From Bradyrhizobium erythrophlei (lineage in GTDB: Bacteria; Pseudomonadota; Alphaproteobacteria; Rhizobiales; Xanthobacteraceae): a stretch of 64,000 nucleotides of DNA. A model generated the notes under the pieces. The model was given only the letters and a program-made list of their open reading frames with translations. It had not been told where the DNA came from and did no database searches. The stretch's first letter is position 1, and the number at the start of each line of letters is the position of its first letter. This document shows positions 1-8,394 of the stretch, piece by piece. The stretch spans positions 7,739,501-7,803,500 of the forward strand of contig FSRD01000001.1 in assembly GCA_900129675.1 (NCBI GenBank), in the 5' to 3' direction. The translations under genes were made by a program, and so were the position numbers.

Positions 1-659
1 AAGGTCGAGGCGTCCTCGGGATTGAAGCTCTTGCCCTCGATCGGATAGCGCAGATACCACAGGCTGCCCTTGACCTCGACCTGCTGCACCTCGAGATCGG
101 AGATCGCGGTGAGCAGTTTCGTGTCCCAGTTCACCAGCCGCTTGTCTTTGTAGATCAGGCCTTCGCGGTGCAGTTCGACGAACACCTTGACAACGGCGCG
201 CGACAGGCCCTCGTCCATTGTAAAGCGTTCGCGCGACCAGTCGCAGGACGCGCCGAGGCGCTTCAGCTGATTGACGATGACGCCGCCGCTCTCGGCCTTC
301 CACTGCCAGACGCGTTCGAGGAATTTGGCGCGGCCCATCTCGCGGCGGCCCGGCTCCTGCCGTTCCATCAATTGCCGCTCGACCACCATCTGGGTCGCAA
401 TGCCGGCGTGATCGGTGCCGGGCTGCCACAATACATCGCGCCCGCGCATCCGCTCGAAGCGGCAGAGAATGTCCTGCAGCGTATTGTTCAGGGCGTGGCC
501 CATATGCAGCGAGCCCGTCACGTTCGGCGGCGGGATCACGATGGTGAACGGTGCTGCGTCCTTGCGCTCGGGGCGTCCGGCCCTGAACGCGCCGCTGTCC
601 TCCCAGAGGCGGGACATGCGGCTTTCGATATCGGCGGGCTGATAGTTTTTCTCGATCAT
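1..659 (-). CDS. valS: valyl-tRNA synthetase, N-terminal part (runs off the left edge)
   Basis: Cytoplasmic class I aminoacyl-tRNA synthetase that charges tRNA-Val. Read on the minus strand from an ATG at 659, the protein starts MIEKNYQPADIESRMSRLWE and continues open to base 1, so about 219 residues of a roughly 950-residue enzyme are present. The class I signature is visible as PNVTGSLHMGHA (HMGH form of HIGH) near residue 45, followed by WQPGTDHAGIATQ, which is typical of ValRS. The next gene upstream on the same strand is the popZ-like gene, 123 bp away. Identification is firm; only the C-terminal part is missing because of the window edge. Confidence 0.97.
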   Translation of the reverse strand, partial: MIEKNYQPADIESRMSRLWEDSGAFRAGRPERKDAAPFTIVIPPPNVTGSLHMGHALNNTLQDILCRFERMRGRDVLWQPGTDHAGIATQMVVERQLMERQEPGRREMGRAKFLERVWQWKAESGGVIVNQLKRLGASCDWSRERFTMDEGLSRAVVKVFVELHREGLIYKDKRLVNWDTKLLTAISDLEVQQVEVKGSLWYLRYPIEGKSFNPEDAST

Positions 660-782
660 GACAATGCAGTCGGAGGTATGGGAACGGCTAGAAAGCCGCC
701 TGATAGCACCAAGTCAACCGCGCTGGAGCGCTGAAAACGCGATAAAAGCCGGTTGTGGTGGCTGAATGAGGGCTAAAAGGGA

Positions 783-1553
783 CTACCGCCCGCGCGAAAC
801 CCGCTCGATTTCGGCCTTGACGATGCGCTCGACCAATCCCGGCAGATTGTCGTCGAGCCAGGATTTCAGCATCGGGCGCAGCATTTCCTTGACCAGATCT
901 TCCAGCGTCCGCGCGTTGTTGCTGAGCACGGTGTTGGCGAGCGAATTGAAGGCGGATTCTACCGCCGACACGGTCGTGCGCGACAGGATCTGCTGCTGCG
1001 CCGGAGCTGCGGCGCTCTCGAACGGCGGCGGCTCGTAAGCCGGCGGCCGAAGCGCCCTGGCGGACGCGCTCTCGGTGAATTCGATATCGTCCTGAGGGTC
1101 GATCTTGTGGAACGAGGATGCCGACAGTGCGGCGGGCGGCGGTGCCGGATCCGGCAGCGCCATCTCGTCGGTGAGTTCGAACACCTCGCCGTCGGGCTGC
1201 GGCGGTCTGATCTCGGCCTCGGGCGTCGCCGCGTCGAGGCTCGCCAGCATCGCATCGATGTCGTCCTGGCTGTTGGATACAGCCGGCTCTGGGGCTGCGG
1301 CGGGCGGAGGCGGTGCAGGCTTGGGCGCGGCCGGCTTGGCAGCCGGCGCGATCGCCGACGGCGGAATATCCTTCATCGCCGGCGCCTTGGCGGCCGACGC
1401 CGCAGCCGGGGCGTCCGGCTTGGCGGGTGCGGGTGGCGGACTGGCGGGCTTCTCCGCGGCCGCCGGCTTTGCTTCGTCGTCGGCAATGATGCGACGGATC
1501 GACGCCAGAATCTCCTCCATCGAGGGCTCTTGGACCTTTGCAGGTTGCGTCAT
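783..1553 (-). CDS. PopZ-like protein (DUF2497)
   Basis: Predicted 256-residue polar organising protein of the PopZ/DUF2497 family, which in alphaproteobacteria forms a disordered polymeric matrix at the cell pole and anchors chromosome origins. The N-terminus has the conserved helix MEEILASIRRIIADDE, then a long Pro/Ala-rich low-complexity linker (about residues 25-150), and a conserved C-terminal helical part ending LKSWLDDNLPGLVERIVKAE. This order matches the family. I chose ATG 1553 (MTQPAKVQ) with GGAG upstream; an in-frame GTG at 1565 is an alternative. Position next to valS is usual for this family. The molecular role is taken from the family, not shown here. Confidence 0.88.
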   Translation of the reverse strand: MTQPAKVQEPSMEEILASIRRIIADDEAKPAAAEKPASPPPAPAKPDAPAAASAAKAPAMKDIPPSAIAPAAKPAAPKPAPPPPAAAPEPAVSNSQDDIDAMLASLDAATPEAEIRPPQPDGEVFELTDEMALPDPAPPPAALSASSFHKIDPQDDIEFTESASARALRPPAYEPPPFESAAAPAQQQILSRTTVSAVESAFNSLANTVLSNNARTLEDLVKEMLRPMLKSWLDDNLPGLVERIVKAEIERVSRGR

Positions 1554-1981
1554 TTCCGACTCCACATCGAAAGCATTTTACACCAAGCCGCAAAGGATTT
1601 GCCGGTTCCGGATATGCAGGCCGGGATTTTCATCGCACAGGCCTGACTTGTCCCCAGATCAAGCCCGCCCGATGCATCGCGCGAGGTCCAGCTCCCCCTT
1701 TGGCACCGGAACATCGCCGCCAAGAACGAAAATACGCGGCGCGAATCGCTCTGTTGCCTACGGCAAAGGTATGTCACGGCAAGATTTGATTGCAAGCAAT
1801 GCACTCATCGCGTTTTCGAGCGAGGCCTGTCCCGCACTCGCTGCGGCATCGATCCGGCTCGCATCGCAATCAAGTCCACGCAGATTGTGTAGACTTAATC
1901 GGCGATAGAAAACGCGTCAAAAGAGACCGGGCGCAACCGCGCCCGGAGGTCATCCCGCGCGGGGCGGCGATGGTGTCGGGA
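1554..1981. other. intergenic region between popZ-like gene and tolC
   Basis: About 430 bp with no convincing gene; the ORFs in it are shadows of flanking genes. It holds the tolC terminator at 1927-1946 and presumably the promoter of the popZ-like gene, which I could not localise by motif. Confidence 0.6.
1927..1946 (-). terminator. Rho-independent terminator of tolC
   Basis: Perfect 8-bp GC stem (CCGGGCGC / GCGCCCGG) with a 4-nt loop, followed on the minus strand by TCTCTTTTG. It lies about 36 bp past the tolC stop codon at 1982, the expected place for its terminator. Confidence 0.8.
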
Positions 1982-3406
1982 TCAGCGGCCGTCGGGTGTG
2001 CGAATGCCGATCCAGCTGTCACGTACCTGATGGTAATGCACGCTGGGATCGTAGGTCTCCGTCGGCAATTTCAGTACCTGCGGCGACAGCCGTCCGACCG
2101 CGTTCAGCACGCCATAGGACGCAACCACGCGATCATGCTGGGCGGTCACCAGCGCTACGCGCGCGTTGACCAGCGCCTGCTGGGCGTTCAACACGTCGAG
2201 CGTGGTGCGCTGCCCGGCCTTCGCTTCTTCCCGCACGCCGTTGAGCGCGATTTCGGATGCCGTCACCTGCGCCTGCGCCGACGACACCTGGGCCTTGCCG
2301 GCGACCAGTTGCCCCCATGCCGTGACGACGTTGGCGCGGGTCTGGTCGCGCACCTGTTCGAGCGCGAGGCGCTGCTGCGCCAGCGTCTCCTTCGATTGGC
2401 GGATCAGCGAGTATTCGGCGCCACCCTGATAGATCGGGACCGCGACCTGCGCGATCGCCGATGCGCCGAACGACCTGAAAACCGTCAAGGTCTGTTCGTA
2501 GGACTGTTGCACCGCGGCTTGCAACGTCACGGTCGGCAACAGCGCGCCTTCGTTGACCTTGACCTGGAGATAGCTGACGTCGATGCCGTACATCTGTGCC
2601 GTAACGTTCGGATTTTCGATCAATCCGAGTTCGACCGCGCTCGGTAACGTTGGCGGCAAGAAGCGATCCACCGGCGAGCCCGGCGCAAGCCCAACGGGCT
2701 CGTTACCGATGATGCGGCGGAAGTTCGAACGCGTCGTGACCAAATTGGCTTCGGCCGTCAACAGCTGCGTCTTGCCCGCGGCAAGTTGCGCCTCCGATTG
2801 CGCGACGTCGGTGCGCGTGACTTCGCCGACATTGAATCGATCCTTGGTCTGCTTCAACGTCTGCTCGAGAACACGCACGTTGCTTTGCTGAACCTCGACG
2901 ATCGCCGAGTCGCGCAGAAAGTCCATGTAGATCGTGGCGGCTGAGAGCAGAACGGTTTGATCGAGAACCCGCAAGGCTTCGCGCGCGCCAGAGACTTGAC
3001 TCTCCGCGGCGCGAGTCTTGTTGGCGGTCTGTTGACCGTTGAACAGCGTCTGCGTCACGGTGGCGCCGACGCTGCGCGGCGCGTTGGCGCCGTGAATTTC
3101 GGTCCGCACGATCGCGGTCGGGCTGCCGCCCTGGGTGGTGTTGGTGTCGGTATATTGGTAACCGGCACTGCCGGTGATCGCGACCTTGGGGCGATAGCCC
3201 GACAACGCCTGCGGCACGTTTTCGTCGGTGAAGCGCACCTGGGCGCGCTGTGAATTGAGCTGAGGATTGGTCTGGTAGGCGCGCACCAACGCGGCCTCGA
3301 TCGTGTCGGCCAAAGCGGGCAATGGGCCCATATAAGCTAGCAGGAGTACCGCAGCCGCAGCGCCGGTAACGACCTTCACCCCACGCATCCCAAGTAATCC
3401 ATTCAT
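1982..3406 (-). CDS. tolC: TolC family outer-membrane efflux protein
   Basis: Predicted 474-residue outer-membrane channel of the TolC family, the exit duct for type I secretion and tripartite pumps. It begins with a signal peptide (hydrophobic VVTGAAAAVLLLAYMGPLPA, cleavage near ALADT) followed by the usual TIEAALVRAYQTNPQLNSQR start of the mature protein. Two internally repeated OEP domains with long helices follow, for example DVLNAQQALVNARVALVTAQ in the second repeat. The ATG at 3406 was chosen over an in-frame TTG at 3454; ATG 3388 is also possible. It is monocistronic with a strong terminator. The RND pump at 38-46 kb lacks its own outer-membrane component and could use this one (inference). 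Confidence 0.93.
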   Translation of the reverse strand: MNGLLGMRGVKVVTGAAAAVLLLAYMGPLPALADTIEAALVRAYQTNPQLNSQRAQVRFTDENVPQALSGYRPKVAITGSAGYQYTDTNTTQGGSPTAIVRTEIHGANAPRSVGATVTQTLFNGQQTANKTRAAESQVSGAREALRVLDQTVLLSAATIYMDFLRDSAIVEVQQSNVRVLEQTLKQTKDRFNVGEVTRTDVAQSEAQLAAGKTQLLTAEANLVTTRSNFRRIIGNEPVGLAPGSPVDRFLPPTLPSAVELGLIENPNVTAQMYGIDVSYLQVKVNEGALLPTVTLQAAVQQSYEQTLTVFRSFGASAIAQVAVPIYQGGAEYSLIRQSKETLAQQRLALEQVRDQTRANVVTAWGQLVAGKAQVSSAQAQVTASEIALNGVREEAKAGQRTTLDVLNAQQALVNARVALVTAQHDRVVASYGVLNAVGRLSPQVLKLPTETYDPSVHYHQVRDSWIGIRTPDGR

Positions 3407-3599
3407 TTTCGTTCGCCGGTCCGCGCACATGAACCGGGCCGTCGCTTCACCCAAGTGAGTCCCGGCTCACCTTAGTCCGCACATAGGCCGGACGGAACCA
3501 CCCAGCAACGGAACCCGGTGGAAACTCTTTACGTGGGGCAATCTGGCCACACTTCTGATTCAGAACGGGATTTTAACGGCCGTTGCAGGGCGACAATGG

Positions 3600-4265
3600 C
3601 TAGAAAACGAAGGCGGGAAGCCGTTCCAGGCCGGGCAGGACCGGCGCCGCGGCGTCAAACAGCGCCCGGTTCCCGAAATCGCCATGGGAACGCGTCACGA
3701 TGGTAGCCCGTGCGGGCGACGACATCGCGAACACGCCGACCAGCCGGCCGCCATTCCGGAGCTGCCCGTAGAGTTGCTCCGGCACGATCTCGGTGGCGCC
3801 GTTGACGACGATGACGTCAAACGGAGCATTCGCCGAATCGCCCTCGGCTGCCGCCCCGGTACCGACCACGACATTTCCACAGCCGTTGCGGGAAAGGATG
3901 TCCCGGGCCTTCGCGGCCAGCCCCGGTTCGCTCTCGGTCGCGGTCACCTGCCCGGCAAATTGCGCGATCACGGCGGCCGCATAACCGCTGGCGCAGCCCA
4001 CCACCAGAACCCGGTCGTTCTGCTTGATCTCGGCCGCCTGCAGCATTTTCGCCAGCACCGCGGGCTTGATCAGGCACCGCTTCGCGCAGCCGCCCTCGCT
4101 GACATCGAGGTCGAGATCGAGATAGGCCAAGGCGCGCTTGTTTTCGGGCACAAAGGCCTCGCGCGGCACCGCCAGCATGGCATCGATGATTCGGATATCG
4201 GTGACGTCGCTCGGACGCACCTGACCATCGACCATCTTCTGGCGCGCGGTCGAAAAACCGGACAT
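3600..4265 (-). CDS. pcm: protein-L-isoaspartate O-methyltransferase-like protein
   Basis: Predicted 221-residue SAM-dependent methyltransferase of the PCMT family, related to enzymes that repair isoaspartyl residues. The N-terminus FSTARQKMVDGQVRPSDVTD is the form usual in rhizobia. The SAM-binding motif is DRVLVVGCASGYAAAVIAQF, and the post-motif sequence PFDVIVVNGATEIVPEQLYG matches the family. In rhizobia this gene usually sits beside tolC, as here. ATG 4265 was chosen over TTG 4271. Whether the substrate is truly isoaspartate is not clear, because this branch lacks some canonical Pcm residues, so treat the symbol as the family name. Confidence 0.85.
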   Translation of the reverse strand: MSGFSTARQKMVDGQVRPSDVTDIRIIDAMLAVPREAFVPENKRALAYLDLDLDVSEGGCAKRCLIKPAVLAKMLQAAEIKQNDRVLVVGCASGYAAAVIAQFAGQVTATESEPGLAAKARDILSRNGCGNVVVGTGAAAEGDSANAPFDVIVVNGATEIVPEQLYGQLRNGGRLVGVFAMSSPARATIVTRSHGDFGNRALFDAAAPVLPGLERLPAFVF

Positions 4266-4411
4266 TGGCAAGACCCTGATAACGTGACGCTGATGGCGAG
4301 CGGCATTGCCGCCGCAAGAGCTAGAACCGGGTCATCTTTTGGTACAAGCTCCGCCAAAACGCAACACGCCGATGGCGCTGCGGAAAGCAAGCCGGCCAGT
4401 CGGGAATCCGG

Positions 4412-4591
4412 TTACTCGATCGTGACGGCGAGCCGGCCGATCAGCAGCGCCACCTCGTCCAGATGCTCGGAATCATGGGCTTCAACGGCCTGCGCGAGCC
4501 GGCGCAAACATTCGTCGTCGCTCAGGGTCGGGATGTCGCTCGGCACGATCGAGGGCACCGCCTTCATCAGATCGGTCGCTATAGCTGGCAT
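4412..4591 (-). CDS. small hypothetical protein (59 aa)
   Basis: A short acidic protein, MPAIATDLMKAV to RLAVTIE, with no recognisable domain. The start is well supported: AACGGAGGCGATTCC immediately precedes ATG 4591, a strong ribosome-binding site. Similar short proteins are common in Bradyrhizobium from memory, but I cannot assign a role. It is transcribed away from the tRNA-Asn gene. Confidence 0.6.
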   Translation of the reverse strand: MPAIATDLMKAVPSIVPSDIPTLSDDECLRRLAQAVEAHDSEHLDEVALLIGRLAVTIE

Positions 4592-4856
4592 GGAATCGCC
4601 TCCGTTAACCCGGCAAGCCCAGCCTCTTGGCCGAATAAGTCGATTTGGCGGCCGGGCCATGCCGCGGACGGACGGTCGGATTGCGCCGGCAGGTTGCCAA
4701 TTGTGTCTGCCGCCGGGGCAAAACTGCTCGCAAACCGTTGTGTTGCAGCGATTTTCCGGCCCGGACGAGCCGATGCCGGAGTCCGCCATTTGGTCCTTTG
4801 CAAGCCCGGAAGGCTTTGTTATACGCTCCCCGCTCGCGAACAATTGTTTCGCCTGT

Positions 4857-4931
4857 TCCTCGGTAGCTCAGCGGTAGAGCATTCGACTGTTAATCGAATG
4901 GTCGCTGGTTCGAATCCAGCCCGGGGAGCCA
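4857..4931 (+). tRNA. tRNA-Asn (anticodon GTT)
   Basis: 75-nt cloverleaf including encoded CCA. Acceptor stem TCCTCGG pairs with CCGGGGA (one G-T pair). The anticodon stem-loop is ATTCGACTGTTAATCGAAT with GTT in the loop, and the T arm is GCTGG-TTCGAAT-CCAGC. Discriminator G. An integrase gene starts about 250 bp downstream in the same orientation, so the 3' half of this gene is the likely attB/attL site of the island. Confidence 0.97.
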
Positions 4932-4994
4932 GCGGCTCCGTTCCAATCCATCCCAAAACATCCCACACCGTCCCAATCCATCCAGAACTATCGC

Positions 4995-5022
4995 AAAAGC
5001 CCTTGCAGGACAGGGGCTTTTT
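4995..5022 (+). terminator. Rho-independent terminator downstream of tRNA-Asn
   Basis: Stem AAAAGCCC / GGGCTTTT with an 11-nt loop and a following T run. It lies 63 bp past the tRNA 3' end and before the integrase promoter region. Confidence 0.8.
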
Positions 5023-5073
5023 GCCGTTCTCGGTCTGTTTATCCGTCCCGTATCGTTCCACCTGATTCCGTCC

Positions 5074-5149
5074 ATACCATCAGAATCTGATGGTATTTTG
5101 GTGGTACCGAGCTTGCTGATGCATCAGACTGGCGTTTGATACCATCAGA
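5074..5149. promoter_or_regulatory. repeat cluster upstream of integrase
   Basis: The 11-mer ATACCATCAGA occurs as an inverted pair separated by one base at 5074-5096 and again as a direct copy at 5139-5149. Between them lies the perfect palindrome CTGATGCATCAG (5116-5127), built from the same half-site. All lie within about 105 bp of the integrase start at 5178. This layout suits arm-type or excisionase sites, or autorepression of the integrase. The function is inferred; the repeats are seen directly. Confidence 0.65.
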
Positions 5150-5177
5150 TTCCGCCGTCCAAGGAAGGGGTATCCAG

Positions 5178-6494
5178 ATGAAGTTCCATCACGCGCTTAC
5201 CGACGCGACCATCAAGGCCGCCAAGGCGCAGGAGAAGATGTACCGTCTCAGCGACGGCGGCGGCCTTTACCTCCAGGTCATGCCAAAAGGTGGCATGTAC
5301 TGGCGCTATAATTACCGGTTCGAGGGCGTGCAGAAGACGCTGGCCATCGGCACCTACCCCATCATGCCCCTGAAGGTGGCGCGGCAGCGGCATATGAAGG
5401 CGGCCCTTGACCTACAGACTGGCGTCGATCCGGCGGCGGAAAGGCGGGAAGCCAAGGAGGAGCAAAAAGGTCAGACCACCTTTCGCGAAGTTGCAGAACA
5501 ATGGCTGACCACGATGGTCCCCGAGGAAAAGCGGTCGGAGAAAACCGCCGCCCGGGACAAGCGCATGGTTCGCTACCTTAATGCCGAGATCGGCGACCTC
5601 GCCGTCGTCGATCTGGAGGTGCGCCACCTGTCCGACGTTCTGGTCCAATATGAAGAGGCCGGCAAATTCGAGACTCGGGTCCGGGTGCAGGGTGCGGCGA
5701 TTGCGATCATGGGCTTCGCGGTCGGTCGCGGCTACGTCAAGGTGAACCCGTTCGTCGGCGTCAATTACACCGCCGCCTTCACCGCTCCGGCAGAAGAGCC
5801 ACGCCCCGCGATCACAGCGCCGGAGGCATTCGGTCATCTGCTGCGCAAGGTCGATCTGTTCGAGGGGCGCGACGACAACATGACCGGCATGGCCCTCGAT
5901 CTTTTGGCGCTGACCTTCGTCCGCCCCGGCGACGTCGCCAAGGCCGAGTGGGCTCACTTCAATCTGTCCGATAATCCGATGTTGGCCAAATGGTCGGTTC
6001 CGCCGGACCAGGCCAAGATGCGGACACTGCGCAAGAAGAATAAGAGCGAGCGCGCGGGCAAGCCGCATGAGGTGCCGTTGTCCCGCCAGACCGTCGCCCT
6101 GCTGCGCAGGCTGCAGCGCCTGACCGGCCACAGCAAGTACCTGTTCCCGGGCCGGCAGAAGGCGCGCACCATGAGCGAGAACACCATGCGCGATGCGCTG
6201 ATCTCGCTCGGATATAAAGACATCCACTGCCCGCACGGTTTCCGGTCGAGCGCCTCCACCCTTCTCAATGAAGAGCGGATCACCGTCGAAGGCCGGAAGG
6301 TGCTGCGCTGGCCCGAACAGGCGGCGCTGATCGAGGTCCAACTCGACCATGAGGATGACTCGACACGCGCGATCTACAATCGCGGTGGTCGGTGGGAAGA
6401 CCGTGTCGAGTTGATGCAGGTGTGGGCGGATCGCATCGACGAACTGCGCGGCGCACCCGCCCGCAAACTGCATCTGGTCGTCGCCGCCGCCTGA
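5178..6494 (+). CDS. P4-type tyrosine integrase
   Basis: Predicted 438-residue site-specific recombinase of the tyrosine family, P4-like subgroup. The N-terminal DUF4102-type arm-binding domain is residues 1-90 (LTDATIKAAKAQEKMYRLSD, GGGLYLQV), the core-binding domain about 100-205, and the catalytic domain 210-430. Catalytic residues seen are Arg in LALTFVRPGDVAKAEW (about 249), HGFR (about 354-357), His in LDHEDDST (about 392) and the nucleophile Tyr in RAIYNRGG (about 401). The start ATG 5178 has AAGGAAGGGG upstream; the ORF extends 14 codons further but without support. Its place next to tRNA-Asn, pointing away from it, says it drove island integration there. All catalytic residues are present, so it may still be active. 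Confidence 0.95.
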   Translation: MKFHHALTDATIKAAKAQEKMYRLSDGGGLYLQVMPKGGMYWRYNYRFEGVQKTLAIGTYPIMPLKVARQRHMKAALDLQTGVDPAAERREAKEEQKGQTTFREVAEQWLTTMVPEEKRSEKTAARDKRMVRYLNAEIGDLAVVDLEVRHLSDVLVQYEEAGKFETRVRVQGAAIAIMGFAVGRGYVKVNPFVGVNYTAAFTAPAEEPRPAITAPEAFGHLLRKVDLFEGRDDNMTGMALDLLALTFVRPGDVAKAEWAHFNLSDNPMLAKWSVPPDQAKMRTLRKKNKSERAGKPHEVPLSRQTVALLRRLQRLTGHSKYLFPGRQKARTMSENTMRDALISLGYKDIHCPHGFRSSASTLLNEERITVEGRKVLRWPEQAALIEVQLDHEDDSTRAIYNRGGRWEDRVELMQVWADRIDELRGAPARKLHLVVAAA

Positions 6495-6522
6495 CAAACC
6501 GGTTTACTGAAAGTGCCATCCA

Positions 6523-7275
6523 ATGGTCATGACGGCCTATCTCGACGAGAGTGGAACGCATGGCAAGGAGTCGCCGGTCGTAACAATTGCAGGATTTATT
6601 GCGAGCCCGGATCAGTGGAACTTTTACGAGGGCGACCTGTCCCAATTGCTGACGGAATACGAGGTGAAGGTGTTTCACGCCATAGAATTCCGGACGCGCA
6701 AAGGAGCCTTCAAGGGATGGGCTATGCCCAAACGCGCGAAATTCAACTCGCGTTTTTTGAAACTCGCGGATGACCATCTGTCCTATGGACTATCGATGAT
6801 TTTGCAGTCAGACGATTACGCAAAAATTTATCGATTGCGTGAGTTCCCTCGCCGAGCGAGGCCCGACACCCAGTATGGTCTATGCTTCCGAACGGCGCTT
6901 TGGAAATCAGCCGTGTTGTTGAAAGATCGGTCGGCGGACTGGCCACTCAATGTGGTCCTCGAAAACGGCCACAAGAATGCTGGCGATGCGATCCGAGTTT
7001 TCGGCGAATTCCGTGACAGCTTACGTCCTGAATATGCGTCATCGCTGGGTACACTCGATTTCGTATCGAAGAAAAACTGTTTGCCGCTGGCGATGGCCGA
7101 TTCTCTCGCTTATGCAATTTTCACGCTGACTGCGGGGTACTTTCAGCATCCGACCGAACCGAACGCTGCCGTCGTTGGTCGGGCTGATCCACCGTACTAT
7201 GTCTCGAAGATACCTGTTTCGCGTACATTGATCGACGAAAACACCCTCGCCGACCTCAGGGACGGCCTTATGTAA
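6523..7275 (+). CDS. DUF3800 domain protein
   Basis: Predicted 250-residue protein with the DUF3800 start motif (MTAYLDESGTHGK) and the typical later parts VVLENGHKNAGDA and LPLAMADSLAYAIFT, which carry acidic residues in an RNase H-like pattern. DUF3800 proteins are frequent cargo of mobile elements and are suspected nucleases, but their reaction is unknown. It starts 28 bp after the integrase stop and may be cotranscribed with it. Base composition is a little more AT-rich than the neighbours, which suits acquired DNA. Confidence 0.85.
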   Translation: MVMTAYLDESGTHGKESPVVTIAGFIASPDQWNFYEGDLSQLLTEYEVKVFHAIEFRTRKGAFKGWAMPKRAKFNSRFLKLADDHLSYGLSMILQSDDYAKIYRLREFPRRARPDTQYGLCFRTALWKSAVLLKDRSADWPLNVVLENGHKNAGDAIRVFGEFRDSLRPEYASSLGTLDFVSKKNCLPLAMADSLAYAIFTLTAGYFQHPTEPNAAVVGRADPPYYVSKIPVSRTLIDENTLADLRDGLM

Positions 7276-7598
7276 CAGCCCGGGGCCGCTTCATTGTATT
7301 CGCATGACGGCTCTAGCGGGGATCCCACCGTCAACCCGCAATCTATAGCGGCTTGCCGATATCGGCGCGGACGCGCTTTGATGAGCCATGCTCCATTGGC
7401 GAGGCCCCGTCGAACTCCGTCGCATGCCGATAGCGGTGCTGACGACGCGCGGCACGATCCGCACGCGCAAGACACCCAGACGGTGGTCAGGTCATTACCC
7501 GCCGCACAGCCCTGCGGAATGGCTCGCCGAGGGCCACGTCACCTGTTCGATCCTTCAACGGCGACTGCAAGCATCAGACGGATGTCAGGCTAGATACC
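7276..7598. other. no gene recognised
   Basis: About 320 bp between the DUF3800 gene and a run of decayed phage-like genes. Two overlapping short plus-strand ORFs exist but neither shows family features or a good start. Confidence 0.5.
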
Positions 7599-7734
7599 AT
7601 GCCCCCCGTGGTCGCGGGTCGGCCCCAACCTGCTCTGCACGGAGTGCGGCGCGCCCGGTGCTGTTAACATCGTGCCGAACTGGCATGACCGGGAGGGCCA
7701 CGCCGTGCCATTCTCCAAGGGCTGGAAGAGCTGA
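7599..7734 (+). pseudogene. decayed small ORF with CTECGAP motif
   Basis: The frame ending at 7734 reads VGPNLLCTECGAPGAVNIVP then NWHDREGHAVPFSKGWKS, which looks like real protein with a Cys pair. The only nearby ATG (7599) is in a different frame, so a frameshift lies between 7599 and 7618. It is followed within 7 bp by the next decayed gene. Function unknown. Confidence 0.45.
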
Positions 7735-7740
7735 GCCTCA

Positions 7741-8005
7741 ATGATGAAGTATGCCAGCGACCGACCGTTCGCCGACCCCGCGAAGGCCGCCCGCCGGCTC
7801 CTGGAGATCGCCAGCACGGTCGAGCCGGTTCAGGACGGCCGCCTGCACATCGAGAAGATCAACGCGCCATTCCTGAAGGAAGGCGGCAGCCCCGCCGAGT
7901 ACAAAGCCGGGCCTCGACCTCGCCATCGCCAACGGCTGGCTCTGGCTGCATGAGTCCGGGACCTTCGTGCGGTTCACCCAGGCTGGCGCGGAACTGTTTG
8001 CGTAG
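7741..8005 (+). pseudogene. frameshifted conserved hypothetical gene
   Basis: Frame 1 reads SDRPFADPAKAARRLLEIAS and on to GGSPAEYKAG, then leaves the gene. The next frame continues without a gap as LDLAIANGWLWLHESGTFVR FTQAGAELFA and stops at 8005. The break is at a GGG run near 7910, consistent with a one-base insertion. The rejoined product is about 87 residues, a family seen with phage-type genes in Bradyrhizobium (from memory). No function is known. Confidence 0.7.
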
Positions 8006-8016
8006 GATACCTACCG

Positions 8017-8196
8017 ATGTGCAACCTCTACAGCATCACCGCGTCGTGAACCGCTACGTCGGCAACCTTCCGCCGATGCCGGGCGTGTTCCCCGACTATC
8101 CGGCCCCGGTCGTGCGCAACATCGACACCGGGAGCGAACTGACCACGATGCGCTGGGGCATGCCGCCGCCGCCGAAGTTCGGCGGACCGCCCGCAT
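8017..8196 (+). pseudogene. YedK/HMCES (SOS response-associated peptidase) remnant
   Basis: The start MCNLYSIT carries the invariant catalytic Cys2 of HMCES/YedK proteins, which crosslink to abasic sites in single-stranded DNA. After eight residues it stops, while another frame carries VVNRYVGNLPPMPGVFPDYP and TTMRWGMPPPPKFGGPP, which are mid-protein family sequence. So there is an internal deletion with frameshift, and everything after about 8196 is lost. Only about a quarter of the roughly 220-residue protein remains. Confidence 0.8.
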
Positions 8197-8241
8197 CAGT
8201 GGATTCTCGTCAGCGGCAGGCACAGGCGAAGGCGTTTGCGG

Positions 8242-8263
8242 GTGCCAGATTGAATTCTGGCAC
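8242..8263 (+). terminator. hairpin with downstream T run
   Basis: Perfect 8-bp stem GTGCCAGA / TCTGGCAC, 6-nt loop, followed on the plus strand by TCGCTGTTTTTA. The T run is displaced by five bases, so termination may be weak. It lies between the pseudogenes and the convergent GTPase operon, whose last stop codon is at 8395. Confidence 0.5.
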
Positions 8264-8394
8264 TCGCTGTTTTTATGTTCGGGGATTTGGCTCAGTACCG
8301 GTCCGCAAAACCCCGCAGGTAGCATCCTGGACTGGCCCTCAGAACCAGCCGCAGGCTCGCACAATGGGGGTAGCCAAAGAAAAAGAAACAGTAG

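Noticed and set aside
1790..2647. 285-residue plus-strand ORF opposite tolC
   Set aside because: It is the antisense shadow of the TolC gene: Arg/His-rich composition, no family motif, no ribosome-binding site.
3684..4877. 397-residue plus-strand ORF across pcm and tRNA-Asn
   Set aside because: Antisense to two supported genes and running into the tRNA; low-complexity composition.
5412..6497. 361-residue minus-strand ORF opposite the integrase
   Set aside because: Antisense of a clear integrase; GC-rich codon bias produces such open frames throughout this genome.
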